This document shows positions 10,425 to 20,225 of a stretch of DNA of 29,161 bases, piece after piece; the stretch's first letter is position 1, and each line of letters starts with the position of its first letter. A program made the position numbers and the translations under genes. Source of the stretch: Larix sibirica (lineage: Eukaryota > Streptophyta > Pinopsida > Pinales > Pinaceae); NCBI GenBank assembly GCA_004151065.3, contig NWUY0300032005.1, forward strand, positions 24,369 to 53,529, read 5' to 3'. The notes under the pieces were generated by a model, which searched no databases, had not been told where the DNA came from, and was given only the letters and a program-made list of their open reading frames with translations.

Positions 10425-10674
10425 GAAATCCATAAATCACATTAACCTAATCAATTCTCTCTAAATCCACGTGTTTGGATTTCCTCTAGCCAAAATTAAG
10501 TTTATGGCTACTCACTAAAAAATTAGGTTTTTTATATTTATAACATATATTGGCCTCTTGTTCCATTGGGATTTACTCGGCTTTGCATTCTAAAACGTAT
10601 GTAGAGTACAAAAGTCTTAAATAGGATTCTCCATATAAATCTCCAATAAAGTCTTTTACCTATGCAAATATGAA
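10425..10674 (+). other. 3' non-coding tail of Penelope-like element
   Basis: This is 250 bases between the endonuclease stop and the 3' direct repeat. It has a small hairpin (10463-10469 with 10476-10482, 6-nt loop), and AATAAA lies near 10647-10652. I looked for a hammerhead ribozyme core of the kind some Penelope-like elements carry and did not see a convincing one. There is no long poly(A) tail at the 3' edge. Confidence 0.6.
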
Positions 10675-10692
10675 TGGAAGCTTGAGTAGATG
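10675..10692 (+). repeat. 18-bp direct repeat at 3' edge of Penelope-like element
   Basis: This is an exact second copy of the 18-mer at 8839-8856. It closes the insertion and is interpreted as the 3' target-site duplication. Confidence 0.85.
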
Positions 10693-11549
10693 TTTACTAT
10701 GTTCACTCAATACATGATATACTCATGCCACACTTGTAAATGCCCTTTGGGCTAACATCTGAGTATCCACTTATTTTAATTTTTAATTATGTCCACCAAC
10801 TAGTGCATGACCTACTAAGTACACCAATTAAAACTAGATTTGGCATGCTAATTATAAATTTAAATATGCAACAAAAGGATTTTGACATATAATTATGGAA
10901 ATTATGTTAGAACACATCTATAACCATTCTTAAGCCAATTCATACTAAGTGCTTGCACAAATTCCAAAAATTTGGGTTATGAAGAAGCAAACAATAATTA
11001 AACACTTATCTTTTGATGAAACTGGTCTAAGAAAATGGTTGGGGAAGAGTGAATCGCCATCCAACCATACACATTTGTTGTAGATGTCACCCCTATTTGG
11101 GCTATGAGACCACCAAGGTGAAGAATCCAAATATGGACCTATAATAATCTCAAACCAACCTAGGACTCTCATGACTAATACAAACCTCCCTCTACAATAA
11201 TCCCAAGCACCTAGTCATCTAGCCTTTAATCAATGGTGAAATTTTATCCTCTCATTTACGCACAACAAAAATTAGAAATTCCCCGTTTGTTATACAATCC
11301 CTTGGGAAAGACACACCAACTTGTGTCCTGTTGCAGGGTGGAAGAGTCTAAAATCTTATTTTCCTCTAGTAAAATCCTTATGGGTATTATTCTAATAAAA
11401 ATGAGATAATAAGGAACATACACATGTATCTAACAGTTTCCCATTTCTTCCGAACCCTCTAAGCTCACACAACCTCCTATAAGAATAGAAATGTAAGTGC
11501 TAGTGAATAGTACTTATAAACTTAGGATGGATATCCTATGCGAATGTAG
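10693..11549. other. no supported gene
   Basis: A 75-codon minus-strand open frame (10945-11172) shows no recognisable domain and has no coding neighbours. I treat it as chance. No element boundary is visible before the tandem repeat at 11550. Confidence 0.5.
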
Positions 11550-11750
11550 CATGGGATTCGAAAAAGCCATGGAGAATTAATGTAGTATGGTGATGAAACA
11601 AAATGGAATAAGGAACTTTCTCAATTCGTAAAATGATGTATGTTTCCCTTGCAAAGTGTTTTCATCATAATCTTTCTTTATGTAAGGCAAAATTTCCTTC
11701 ACCAACCTTCATACAATCATATTAGGTTTATCTAAGTCAAAGGTGTTCAT

Positions 11751-11816
11751 TACTTTCATTTATGGCACCCCTGAGGTGGGTATGAGACCACCTTAGGGGT
11801 GCCATAAATTAAAGTA
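11751..11816. repeat. 29-bp-arm inverted repeat (hairpin)
   Basis: The left arm 11751-11779 and right arm 11788-11816 are reverse complements with two mismatches, separated by the 8-nt loop GTATGAGA. The innermost paired blocks are GGCACCCCTGAGGTGG and CCACCTTAGGGGTGCC. The outer part of the left arm (TTTCATTTATGG) is shared with unit 2 of the tandem duplication, while the rest is specific to unit 1. It is not followed by a T-run and lies in non-coding DNA, so I do not call it a terminator. Confidence 0.9.
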
Positions 11817-11880
11817 TGACACTTGGCTAAAAAAGATTCGGTGCCATAAATTAAAGTATGACACTTGGCTAAAAAAGATT
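11798..11880. repeat. 41-bp tandem repeat, two exact copies
   Basis: The 41-mer at 11798-11838 is repeated exactly at 11840-11880 with one base between. It begins inside the right arm of the hairpin (GGTGCCATAAATTAAAG) and runs through GACACTTGGCTAAAAAAGATT. Exact identity indicates that it is younger than the surrounding 469/410-bp duplication. Confidence 0.92.
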
Positions 11881-12018
11881 TATTTCCCATGGACGCTCTT
11901 TCATCTTCCCCTTTGTAGATCATTGGCTCCTTTTGCTCCCCATAGTTATCTTATATCAATATATATTATATTTCAGCACTACCTTTTTAACATGGAGTGC
12001 ACCATGGTAACTCTATCA

Positions 12019-12428
12019 CATGGGATTTGAGAGAGCTATGGAGAATTAGTGTAGTATGGTGATGAAACAAAATGGAATAAGGAACTTTCTCAATTCGTAA
12101 AATGGTACGTTTCCTTGCAAAGTGCTTTCATCATAATCTTTCTTTATGTAAGGCAAACTTTCCTTCACCAACCTCCATGCAATCATATAAGGTTTCTCTA
12201 AGTCAAAGGTGTTCATTACTTTCATTTATGGTACATGGTGGAAAGATGAGAGTTCTTGAGATGACACTTGGAAAAAAAAATCTTTATTTTCCATGGATGC
12301 CCTTTCATCTTCTCCTTTGTGGATCACCGCCTCCTTTTGCTCCCCATAGTGATCTTATATCAATATATATTATATTTTAGCACTACATTTTTTTACATAG
12401 CATGGAGTGCACCATGGTAACTATACCA
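12019..12428. repeat. tandem duplication unit 2 (410 bp)
   Basis: This is the second unit of the duplication starting at 11550, and a third start (CATGGGA) is visible at 12429. It keeps the probable ancestral form without the hairpin insertion, having TATGGTACATGGTGGAAAG where unit 1 has the inverted repeat. The 92-codon open frame within it (12102-12380) is not conserved in unit 1 and I do not regard it as a gene. Confidence 0.9.
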
Positions 12429-13729
12429 CATGGGAAATATACAACTATATTTACATCATTTGTATGTCTAGCTAACCTTTAGTTGTACTAAATCCATAGG
12501 CAATATATTTATAACATTTACAATCTACAATTAATATGATCATATGCTTTCCAAGGGTCAAAATAGAGGTATTACACTACATAAAAATCATATTTCTAAC
12601 TATGATGAACACATATTCCTCAAGGTCCTTTTCAAGTCCACTTTCAAAGAAACCCTCTTATGAAGATGAGGGTTATAGAACTATTTAGGTTCATGACAAT
12701 AAAATCCATTGACTGACTTGGAAGTTTGGGCAAGAAAGGGAAAAATATTGTATGGGGTATATACATGGGAATTCCACATAGACATGACACCATGATTATG
12801 TACTCTTTTCAACAAAGAAATTTCCATGAACAAGAAAGACAACTAACATATTTATGCAAACCCATGCGAAGGAATTTTAGACTCTGAAGGGTCATCAAGA
12901 ACCTTTGAGTTGTATAGACCTTTTAACAAAGGGAGGGAAGTATGGATTGTAAGAACTTCAAGGCATGACCTTTAAGGAAAATGAATAAGTGCTTTTAGAG
13001 GGAATCGATTATTGGAAAAGAACATATGCTAGTTTAGAGATCTAGACAATATGAGGAATTTGAGATAATTATAAAGGGTGAAGAGAAGGGGTAGAAGACA
13101 AACTCATTGTTAAGCATAAGGTAAGATTTGAGCATGCAGATTTTCGTTGTTTTTCGTTGTTAGTTGTAATTTGGGACATTTCTAAACTCCAACACAATTC
13201 ATATCCAAAAATTGTACTATAGATAAGGTAAGATGTAAATCTCAGTGATGGAATATATAACCGACAGTAGGAGGTTTTTATTGTTGTAGAAATAATTCCG
13301 ATGTGGTATTCATTTTATGCATTCAATCTTTTTAAATTGGTATGTGGAAACATCGTGGAAAATAAGTACTATGGAGTATTGTTATTTAGTGAAATTTTAA
13401 ACTATTTTTTCAATGCACAAAGGAGGATAGGGGGAGACCAAACAAGACGCATACTGACCTTGCAACCAACCACTCATTATGTTAATATGAGAACTCCTAC
13501 CTATGTAGACACCTCCATTAGCATGGCATCCAAATAATTTCTTACACATAAAATAACCTTTACCACTTTGTTTACGTTATTTAAGAATATTGTGGTGCCA
13601 TTTGAGCAATCTATATGAATAAAAAAAGTCCATGTAGCGAATTGTATGTTTCTTCTTGCTCCAATGGTATAATTTATTGAGAAAGCAAGGGTTCACAACA
13701 GAATATTAGTTAGTGACACAACATGAATC
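12429..13729. other. no supported gene
   Basis: A 78-codon open frame at 13301-13537 has no recognisable motif, and no element boundaries are visible. It is probably decayed repeat DNA. Confidence 0.5.
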
Positions 13730-13750
13730 ACTACATTAAATTAAATATCT
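13730..13750 (-). repeat. target-site duplication, 3' side of minus-strand LINE
   Basis: ACTACATTAAAT at 13730-13741 recurs at 19987-19998, and ATTAAATATCT at 13740-13750 recurs at 19992-20002. The two copies align end to end if this one carries an extra 5 bp (ATTAA). It abuts a T-rich run (13751-13758), the complement of a short decayed A-tail. Confidence 0.72.
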
Positions 13751-14289
13751 TTCTTTTTCCAAGAAAAAAATGTATTTTATATTAAAGAAAACCAAAAGAT
13801 ACAATCATTAGGTGCTTTTTGCAAAGCTCAACCAACCTTTAAACATTATAAAAAACTAAAGAAACATCCAATGCCCAAAGACACACAAAAGGGTCCTTAA
13901 TGAAACCAAAATAGACCTCCTAGTACAATATCTTCCAAAATCATTGTCTTGCACTAATAACGGGGCTGCCATTGAAATATTTTAGCAATGAGTGTTAAAA
14001 ACATAACAACATAAATGACTTACAAAGATTTACATTTTACACTTTCATAGACATGATTAGAAAATATCAATAGAAGACTTCCAATGGGCAATAGGATGCT
14101 CATGTTAAATTTTGGTTACGATGCATTGCCTATCCTGCAATAAGAGGCCTTCTTTAGAGAGTTTGTTCACTTCCACATTATGTTCTAGGGATATATGAGT
14201 GAAACTAATTTCATTGAAAATCCTAGCTATATACTTAACTTGATCAACAATTGCAATGAGATCAATATTTTGAATCTTAGTTGATTATT

Positions 14290-14538
14290 CATCCAATGAA
14301 TAACATTGCAAGAGTCCCCAAACACTCACAAATTCCACATACCTCTATCCAGAGCCAATTCGAGTAGATAAAATAGGGCCATAAACTCACCTTTGTTATT
14401 GGTCCCTCTACCCAGGTTGCATTTGAAATGAAAAAAAAGGTGGGTGTCACATATATGAAGAATGAAAGCTATACCCATGTTCTTATGTGTGCCTTGGCAC
14501 ACTCCATCAAAAAAACCCCTTGGGATGGTTCTATCCAC
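14290..14538 (-). pseudogene. LINE RNase H domain
   Basis: The remnant begins near 14538 and reads IPRGFFDGVCQG (first catalytic Asp region), then GRGTNNKGEFMALFYLLELA (Glu block). A stop follows within VFGDSCNVIHWMNNQ, which carries the GDS/Asp block typical of plant LINE RNase H. The same block order is seen in the plus-strand LINE at about 6044-6500. The function would be removal of the RNA template strand. The first half is an uninterrupted 70-codon frame and the second half carries stops. Confidence 0.85.
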
Positions 14539-14799
14539 TTTGAAACCATATAATACCCGAGGGACCTTAAATTGTGGCTCCTCCTTGTAAAAAGGAAGAA
14601 GATCAGTTATCTAAGCAATTACTAGGAAGGGAGGATGAAATTTATCCTCAAACAAAAGTGAGTTATGTGCAAGACAAATATTTCACAACACCAAGAAAGG
14701 GATCGTTATGTATTGTCACAATTCTTGTATAGTAAACCAAATCTTGAAACAATCATCAAGGTCCCTACCATTCCACAAGCCCGAGAAGACAAGCTTAAG

Positions 14800-15000
14800 T
14801 TAGATCTCATGCCATAATTGAATAGAGTAGGGACATAAAATAAATAGGTGCAAGTTCGATTCCTCACTAGACTTGCAGATAAAACATATACCTGGCTTGA
14901 TCTTGACTTGTCGTTGGAGCTGATCCCATCTCAAAACATGATCAAATAATGCAAGCCGCAAATGGAGCTTTGTTTTTGGAGGAGACCGAACATACCACAA
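14800..15000 (-). pseudogene. LINE zf-RVT zinc-binding region
   Basis: This 66-codon segment reads SPPKTKLHLRLALFDHVL, then GICFICKSSEESNLHLFILC. This is the C-x2-C-x8-H-x4-C arrangement of the zf-RVT region that lies between RT and RNase H in plant LINEs, and all four putative ligands are present. Upstream (toward 15160) the frame carries DGSYSSHLGYRDHFTIDGDENIWWQ in a decayed form of the usual preceding block. Confidence 0.85.
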
Positions 15001-15474
15001 TGCTCTCTGCCACCAAATGTTTTCATCACCATCGATAGTAAAGTGATCTCTATAGCCAAGGTGAGACGAATATGATCCATCAATCCTATTAAGCCCCCAT
15101 ATAAGTTCATCGAACTCATTTCTGAGTCGGATATGTGATCTGTGAAGTTTAACAATGAATGCATCTCAATACACCAAAAGCACCATCAAGTCCCATATCA
15201 GTAGAATTCAACTATCCTTGCTTCCATAAAGTGGTCTATGAAGGCTTGTTTACAGTGTTAAGGGAAGATTTACCTATCTCTTGAAGGTAACAAACAAGCG
15301 CTCCAAGTAGGAAAATGTCTCGATTGCACCCCATAATAGCATCAACACCAATACATACATGAGACCCATTGGTTCCTTCTATTGATTAGAGGCATTTTGA
15401 GTACTCTTGTGTTCTTCCCATATCCAGTCCATTATGGAAACCAAGGCAATACATTTTTTAATAAGAATCCTATG

Positions 15475-16560
15475 CTAGAGACTGTCCTTTGTAAGTACAC
15501 TCCATAAATATTTGGTAGCTACAGACAAACTAAAGGTATGGATACTTTTAAGTCCCAGACCCCCTAAGGACTTGGGAGCTACAAGTTTACTCCACCATAC
15601 CCAATGAGTTTCTTTGTTCTCACTTCTCCCATGCCAAAGGAAATTAAAGCACATCTTCCTAATCTTTTGTAAAATACCTTTTGGGATATGGACCAATGTA
15701 TGCCAGTACACAGAAATGGCCTCCAAAACCAATTTAACAAGTACCAAATGCCCACCTCTCGAGAGCCACCTGTTACTCCACAAAGCTATCTTTTAATCAA
15801 TATTTGATACCAACCACCACTAGTCAACTTTTCCATAGTAATTCGGTTTGAGGAAAAACCTTGGTTATTTTATGCCTAAAGAGAGATCCAGATGTTGAAA
15901 GAGGAAAAATCTCCCAAATTCAAAACAACAATTTTCATCCATATCATAAAAATATAGATCATACTTTATCTCATTTACTTCCATCGGAGTATCTAGGCTG
16001 TAAATATTAAGAATCTCATGTAGAACATAGCCCTTCACTAACTGAGTTGAAACAAAATAGAAGGAAAGCATCCATGAATAAGAGGTGAGACAAGACTTCT
16101 CCATGACCAATTTGAAAAAGGAAGTAGCCCTGATGGAATCCTCTGGTAAGCTTAGAAAAATGAGAAGTAGCCCTGTTAATTAAAATAACAAAGGAAGTAG
16201 TAGTAACACAACTCATAATCCATCTTACCAAAGGCAAAGAGATACCAACGTGAAGAAGTAAAAGTTGAAGGTACAACCATGAAACACAATCATAAGCCTT
16301 TGAAAGATATAATTTGATCACAACAATCGAAGAATCTAATAGCTTGGCAGAATGCAATCTCTCCTGTGCAATACATATAGCCTCATGAATTTGATGACCC
16401 CCATAGAAAACCAAATTGTTCAACCAAGATCTAAGAGGACGGCATGGGATTCAATCTCATCGCAAATGTCTTATAGAGGTAATTGCACAATGAAATTGGA
16501 CGAAATCCATCAAAAGATGTTGGAAAATCAAGCTCGGGGAAGAGAGCAATAAAGGTTGCA
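15475..16560 (-). pseudogene. LINE reverse transcriptase core and thumb region
   Basis: 16016-16423 reads QERLHSAKLLDSSIVVIKLYLSKAYDCVSW. The motif A position that is normally Asp (K-L-D-L-S-K-A) is Tyr here (codon at 16307-16309). SFVILINRATSHFSKLTRGFHQGY follows and then almost at once LSHLLFMDAFLLF. Normally several dozen residues separate these blocks, so part of the palm has been deleted, and the FMDD-like motif has Ala for its second Asp (first Asp at 16070-16072). After frame changes, 15475-15783 gives WLSRGGHLVLVKLVLEAI and CFNFLWHG, the conserved region C-terminal to the polymerase. The enzyme cannot be active as written. Confidence 0.86.
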
Positions 16561-17349
16561 TTTAAAATCCCAAGAATACGACTAGGTGATCTAACTCAAT
16601 TCACCAATGTTAGTAAGTCATTGCCCAACAAATCAAAAAACTCAATGAAAAATTTCATGGTCTACCCAATAGGACTCAGGCTCCGATCATTTTTGAAGTT
16701 TTGTAAAATAATGAGTAATTCCTCCTTGGACACCCATCTATACAAGTGCTCAATGATACCCTCATCTATCATTCTTGAGAAGTAAGAAATAACCTTCAAC
16801 ATCTTAGCTATGTTGGAACAATCCTATTCTTTATAAACCTTGTCAAAATGATCAACCCCTAGCGTTGCAAATTCTTTGAACCCTCAAACAGGAGACCCAT
16901 TGTGATCTTGAAGTTCCCAAATAGTATTTTGATTCCATCTGTGATTTGCAAAAGAGTGAAAAAACTTTATATTTTGATCTCCCCATTCTAACCAAGTCAC
17001 TCAACTCTTGATACACCAGTCCTTTTCACAACCGAGAAGCAACTTTGCCCTTGTAGATTCCAATTCCTTTAATCTCAAACAAAAAGCATCCATTGGGGTG
17101 CCCTTAGAAGTAAGTGTATCCAAAGGCTCCAGTACTTTCTCCACAACCTGAATTTGTGAGTCCATGTTCATGTATCTCTTGGCCCCCAACAACCACTCGA
17201 TCCTTCACCACCCTAAGAGCCATGAGAAATTGTTTACATATGGAAGCATCCAAAGTAGAATCAAAGTGTACCCAATTATCCTTCACCAGTTGGAGAAACT
17301 CCTCCTCAACAAGCTAACTAAGGTTAATCTTGAAGGTTGTACCCATTCG

Positions 17350-17995
17350 ATCCTCACTCTGATCAAGTTCAAGTATTATAGGATAGTGATCTAAGCATCC
17401 AACTGAGCCAATCCAATATTGATATAACATAACCCTCTACAATATATAACGATGGGCCACAAATCTATTTAGATGTTTGTGCACACCATCAACTCATTGC
17501 CGATTGTTAAACCAAGTGGGTCGGAGCTTGAGGAGTTACACATCTATAAGGCCACTTGGATTGAATCAATTAAGGAGTTACCCTAGAATTCACACCTAGA
17601 CAAAGTAAAATTCGTGTCCCCCCATGATGAAATAGTTAGACTCCAAGAAGCGCATATCAAAAACCTTGTCCTAGAAAGCTATCGTACCCTCATATGGACC
17701 ATAGATATTTAACAAAGTGAAATGTCGGTCCAATACTTTGCTAAACACCTCTGTGTAAGCCTGGAGAGATAGTAAAAGAATTTATCAAATCTATATTATG
17801 ATACCAGCCAGTAATCTGACCACTGGAGTAACCAACATCATCCAATGCAATAAAACCCCAAACCTCAAACAACTCATCTCCCCTATAGTTTTGTAGATCA
17901 AAACAATATCAAGATGATCAAGATCAATCAATTTTATTAGGGCCAACTTCTTGGCATGGCCCCCCAACCCTCTTATGTTTAGTGAGAGGATTTCC
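17350..17995 (-). pseudogene. LINE AP-like endonuclease domain
   Basis: From 17990 downward the frame gives LSLNIRGLGGHAKKLALI, then GPYEGTIAF, then FLESNYFIMGGHEFYFV. Active L1-type endonucleases have GGDFN here, so the Asp has become His and the Asn is lost (about 17607-17626). Further on come LRPTWFNNRQ, HLNRFVAHRY and LDHYPIIL, the last a Ser-to-Leu change in the S-D-H-x-P block. The fold is recognisable by block order and spacing, but two of the catalytic blocks are altered and there are about ten stops. Confidence 0.85.
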
Positions 17996-18364
17996 AGGGG
18001 GGAACATCAACAAGGATTTGAATTGCTCTAATCGCCCCTGTAATCAACTTATGTCAGCCTTGATTCACCTCTTTTATTGCATTCTCTTGAGCTTGTTTCA
18101 GTGTCAATTTCCTTCCCACAGTGACGGGCCCAAGTCCATCATGCAATTGATACCCACACCCCCCCAACTGAGCAAGGCAACAAGAGAGGTTCCTTTAATA
18201 GGCCTTAGGAGGTGATGTATCCCCCCCCTCCGAGAGATGAGAGGTAAAGGAATCATAAATTTGATAAGTAGAGGTAACAATATTCCCAAGGAAAGACAGA
18301 TCCCCACCACTAGCTAAATCTACGAAGTTCACAACAAGAATAGAGGAGACAAACTTGTGACCAA

Positions 18365-19980
18365 TCATAGTGTTACCCTTTGAAGTGTTGGAATTCCCTC
18401 TATCCCTTCGAGAGGGACCTTTCCTAATGATGGAAGTTCCTCAACTATCCTCAAGAGAGTTCGAACTTCCATAAAGCAATCAACTAAAGGCTTATTATAC
18501 TTACGTAGAGAAACACCCACATCGAAAGATCGACCAAAAACATTAGAAGCTACGACAAGAGTCGTAGAAGTAAGAGCTACCTCTAGTAACTCATTCGTCT
18601 TTGGCATGGATCCAAGAACAGGTTGTGGGTTGACAATCAAAGGGATCGAAAGATTCTCAATAAAAATATTGTTCAAGATCAAACACTTAGCCCCCACAAC
18701 ATCACACCCCTTGTAAGGTATTTCCAAACCACCACCCCACATATCAAGACCTCCATCAAAATGTTTAGATTCAAGCAATATAGCTTTCTCTCATCCCACT
18801 CCACTATTAACCTCCAACCTCTGGCGCTTGATCTTTTTAATCATAGGTTTCAAATAGCTTTTATAAACATGACCATATTTATGACAACGAGAACAATGGA
18901 AAGGGATGTGCAAATAATCCAAATTTTGGGTATGAGAGTGTCCATCCCACACCAAATCCAAAGTTTCAAATAGACCGCGACTAACATCCACCTCAATAAG
19001 AACTTGGGTAATCGTGCAAAAGGGGCATGACAAGAAACTCTCATCTACCATAACAGTCTTCTCCAATACATTCCCAATCACTTGGGATTCTGACTATAAC
19101 TCCATCAACAGGTAGAGAGCTTAACCCATACTGAGGTGCCAACAATAAATTCATCATTTTTGTTAAAGAGTGGATGCCAAGGATTTGACAACAACAAAGA
19201 GTTGTTGAGAAACCCACAACACCCCTCTAGAATTGTATTTAAATCCTCCATGAATAAGACACAAACCTTATCCAACCCCTCGCCGAGCAATGAAAGGTAG
19301 GGCTATAACCCAAAATTGGGAACCAAAACTCCAAAATACAACGTCGAAACTATTCCATCCATATCCTTTTGTCAAGAGGGCATCCAAACATTGTTTTCCC
19401 GAATAAGTTGAGGATTTGGTCCACTTGAATGTATTCACCCATAACCAACAACACCCCACCACCACGGGACTTAATAACTTGACGCTTCTTTTTTCGAAGG
19501 ATATGATCTACGAGAAAAAACACCACCTTGCAATAGATCAAGATTAAGGCTCCCCCCAATGAAACCCCCACTAGCAATGGAGTCAAAAGGTTAAAAACCA
19601 TATTGTAGAGGGGGGAGACAATGACAAGTCTCATGAGACCTCATAAAAGCTTCTTGAACCTTGGAAGTAGTAAATGCCTCTACAAGAGAAGTAGAGTCTA
19701 ACTGCACATGGAGTAATAGATATCTCTGGCATCGTACTAACAACATCATGTCCGGGTGATTGTTCAGTACCATCACCATAAAGTGCATACATACCGCCAA
19801 CCTGGCCATCCCCTGACCCACTTACTTTAAGTCGATTTGCAAAGATTTTATGATCTCAACATCCCCCAAATAGTTTGAGAGCCTTTCAACTAGTGAGGCA
19901 ATACTAGGAGATCGAACAAAAATCTGGTCCTTGGAGAGAGTATCCTCCGAGTAGTCCACCAACTCCAGATCTTCATCCAT
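18365..19980 (-). pseudogene. LINE ORF1 (nucleic-acid-binding, zinc knuckle), broken
   Basis: The likely start is the ATG at complement 19978-19980, reading MDEDLELVDYSEDTLSKDQI and continuing 52 codons to a TAA at 19822-19824. The protein then continues through several frames: FWSFGSQFWVIALPF and LDKRIWME (19350-19630) resemble the DUF4283-type RNA-binding part. At 18791-19081 comes VLIEVDVSRGLFETL and then a zinc knuckle CSRCHKYGHVYKSY, in which the last Cys is replaced by Tyr or Ser. The C-terminal 137 codons (18365-18778) are open, Val/Leu-rich and without a motif I know. ORF1 of plant LINEs coats the element RNA. Assignment is by position and the knuckle. Confidence 0.8.
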
Positions 19981-19986
19981 TTTCCT

Positions 19987-20002
19987 ACTACATTAAATAT
20001 CT
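19987..20002 (-). repeat. target-site duplication, 5' side of minus-strand LINE
   Basis: ACTACATTAAATATCT here matches 13730-13750 apart from a 5-bp insertion in the other copy. It lies six bases outside the ORF1 ATG and sets the 5' end of the LINE insertion. Confidence 0.72.
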
Positions 20003-20225
20003 ACTATGGTCATTGTACCTTAATCTCCTAATTTACTTGTTTTTTAGTTGTGTACCAAGTCTATTCAAGTACTAAGTGATATAAAATTCATAACTATTAA
20101 AACTAGTGTAGATCCATTGAAACCCCAAATCTATCAAGCACCAAGAGGGATACCAAAGAATTCAAATGGAAATTGTTATATACTTAATAGATTGGGGTTA
20201 TGTATCCACGATAGTTTATTGTATG
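20003..20225. other. spacer, no gene seen
   Basis: This is AT-rich sequence between the LINE and the microsatellite. A short plus-strand open frame (20048-20287) runs straight through the dinucleotide repeat and has no domain, so I do not call it. Confidence 0.5.

Larger units (their letters stand above)
8857..10674 (+). mobile_element. Penelope-like retroelement (Dryad-type), 5' truncated
   Basis: This is a 1.8-kb insertion carrying reverse transcriptase followed by a GIY-YIG endonuclease, the domain order that defines endonuclease-bearing Penelope-like elements. It is bounded by an exact 18-bp direct repeat. Similarity begins at the Met-Asp of the conserved block that in full elements follows an Asn-Ala-Thr-rich strand, and the upstream frame (IWKLE, stop) shows none of that block, so the N-terminal part is missing. 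Four or more stops and three frame changes make it dead. In plants this class is known from conifers ('Dryad'), which I recall as a proposed arthropod-to-conifer horizontal transfer. Family assignment within Penelope-like elements is by eye. Confidence 0.92.
11550..12018. repeat. tandem duplication unit 1 (469 bp)
   Basis: Both units start CATGGGATT and follow the same course (TGTAGTATGGTGATGAAAC, TTCTCAATTCGTAAAATG, CTTTATGTAAGGCAAA) to a closing GCACCATGGTAACT. Unit 1 is about 60 bp longer because it contains the inverted-repeat hairpin at 11751-11816 and the 41-bp duplication at 11798-11880, both absent from unit 2. Divergence between the units is moderate. I see no coding content. Confidence 0.9.
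14090..18000 (-). pseudogene. LINE ORF2 (endonuclease-RT-RNase H), multiply broken
   Basis: In an active element this polyprotein would nick target DNA and copy the LINE RNA there. The frame opens near 17990 with EILSLNIRGLGG, the usual start of plant LINE endonucleases, and can be followed with frame changes through KDWCIKS, a decayed W-x-x-x-GD-x-N-x-KFFH block and KNDRSLSPIG to the RT, zf-RVT and RNase H. It ends in a decayed HN-x-x-x-x-x-x-x-L-x-KE-like block near 14100-14150. Many stops sit at Trp, Gln and Arg codons. It seems to have drifted neutrally, with an extra internal deletion in the RT. Domain details are given in separate entries. Confidence 0.87.
13751..19986 (-). mobile_element. 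nearly full-length L1-type plant LINE, inactive
   Basis: This is a 6.2-kb non-LTR retrotransposon on the minus strand, with ORF1, then the ORF2 endonuclease, reverse transcriptase, zf-RVT and RNase H in canonical order from high to low coordinates. A target-site duplication flanks it. The 5' end lies only a few bases upstream of the ORF1 ATG (complement of 19978-19980), so the 5' UTR is short or missing, while the coding region is represented throughout. Both ORFs carry many stops, and key catalytic positions are substituted. The many small plus-strand open frames between 14 and 20 kb are antisense shadows. Confidence 0.88.

Noticed and set aside
10425-10674. Hammerhead ribozyme in the Penelope-like 3' region
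   Set aside because: I did not find the CUGAUGA core with a matching GAAA and helices. Only a small 7-bp hairpin is visible.
11751-11816. Rho-independent terminator or MITE
   Set aside because: There is no following T-run and no bacterial context, no target duplication flanks the hairpin, and its left arm is shared with the neighbouring repeat unit.
16352-19000. Plus-strand open frames of 60-116 codons between 15.6 and 19.0 kb
   Set aside because: They run antisense to the LINE ORF1 and ORF2, whose motifs are recognisable on the minus strand.
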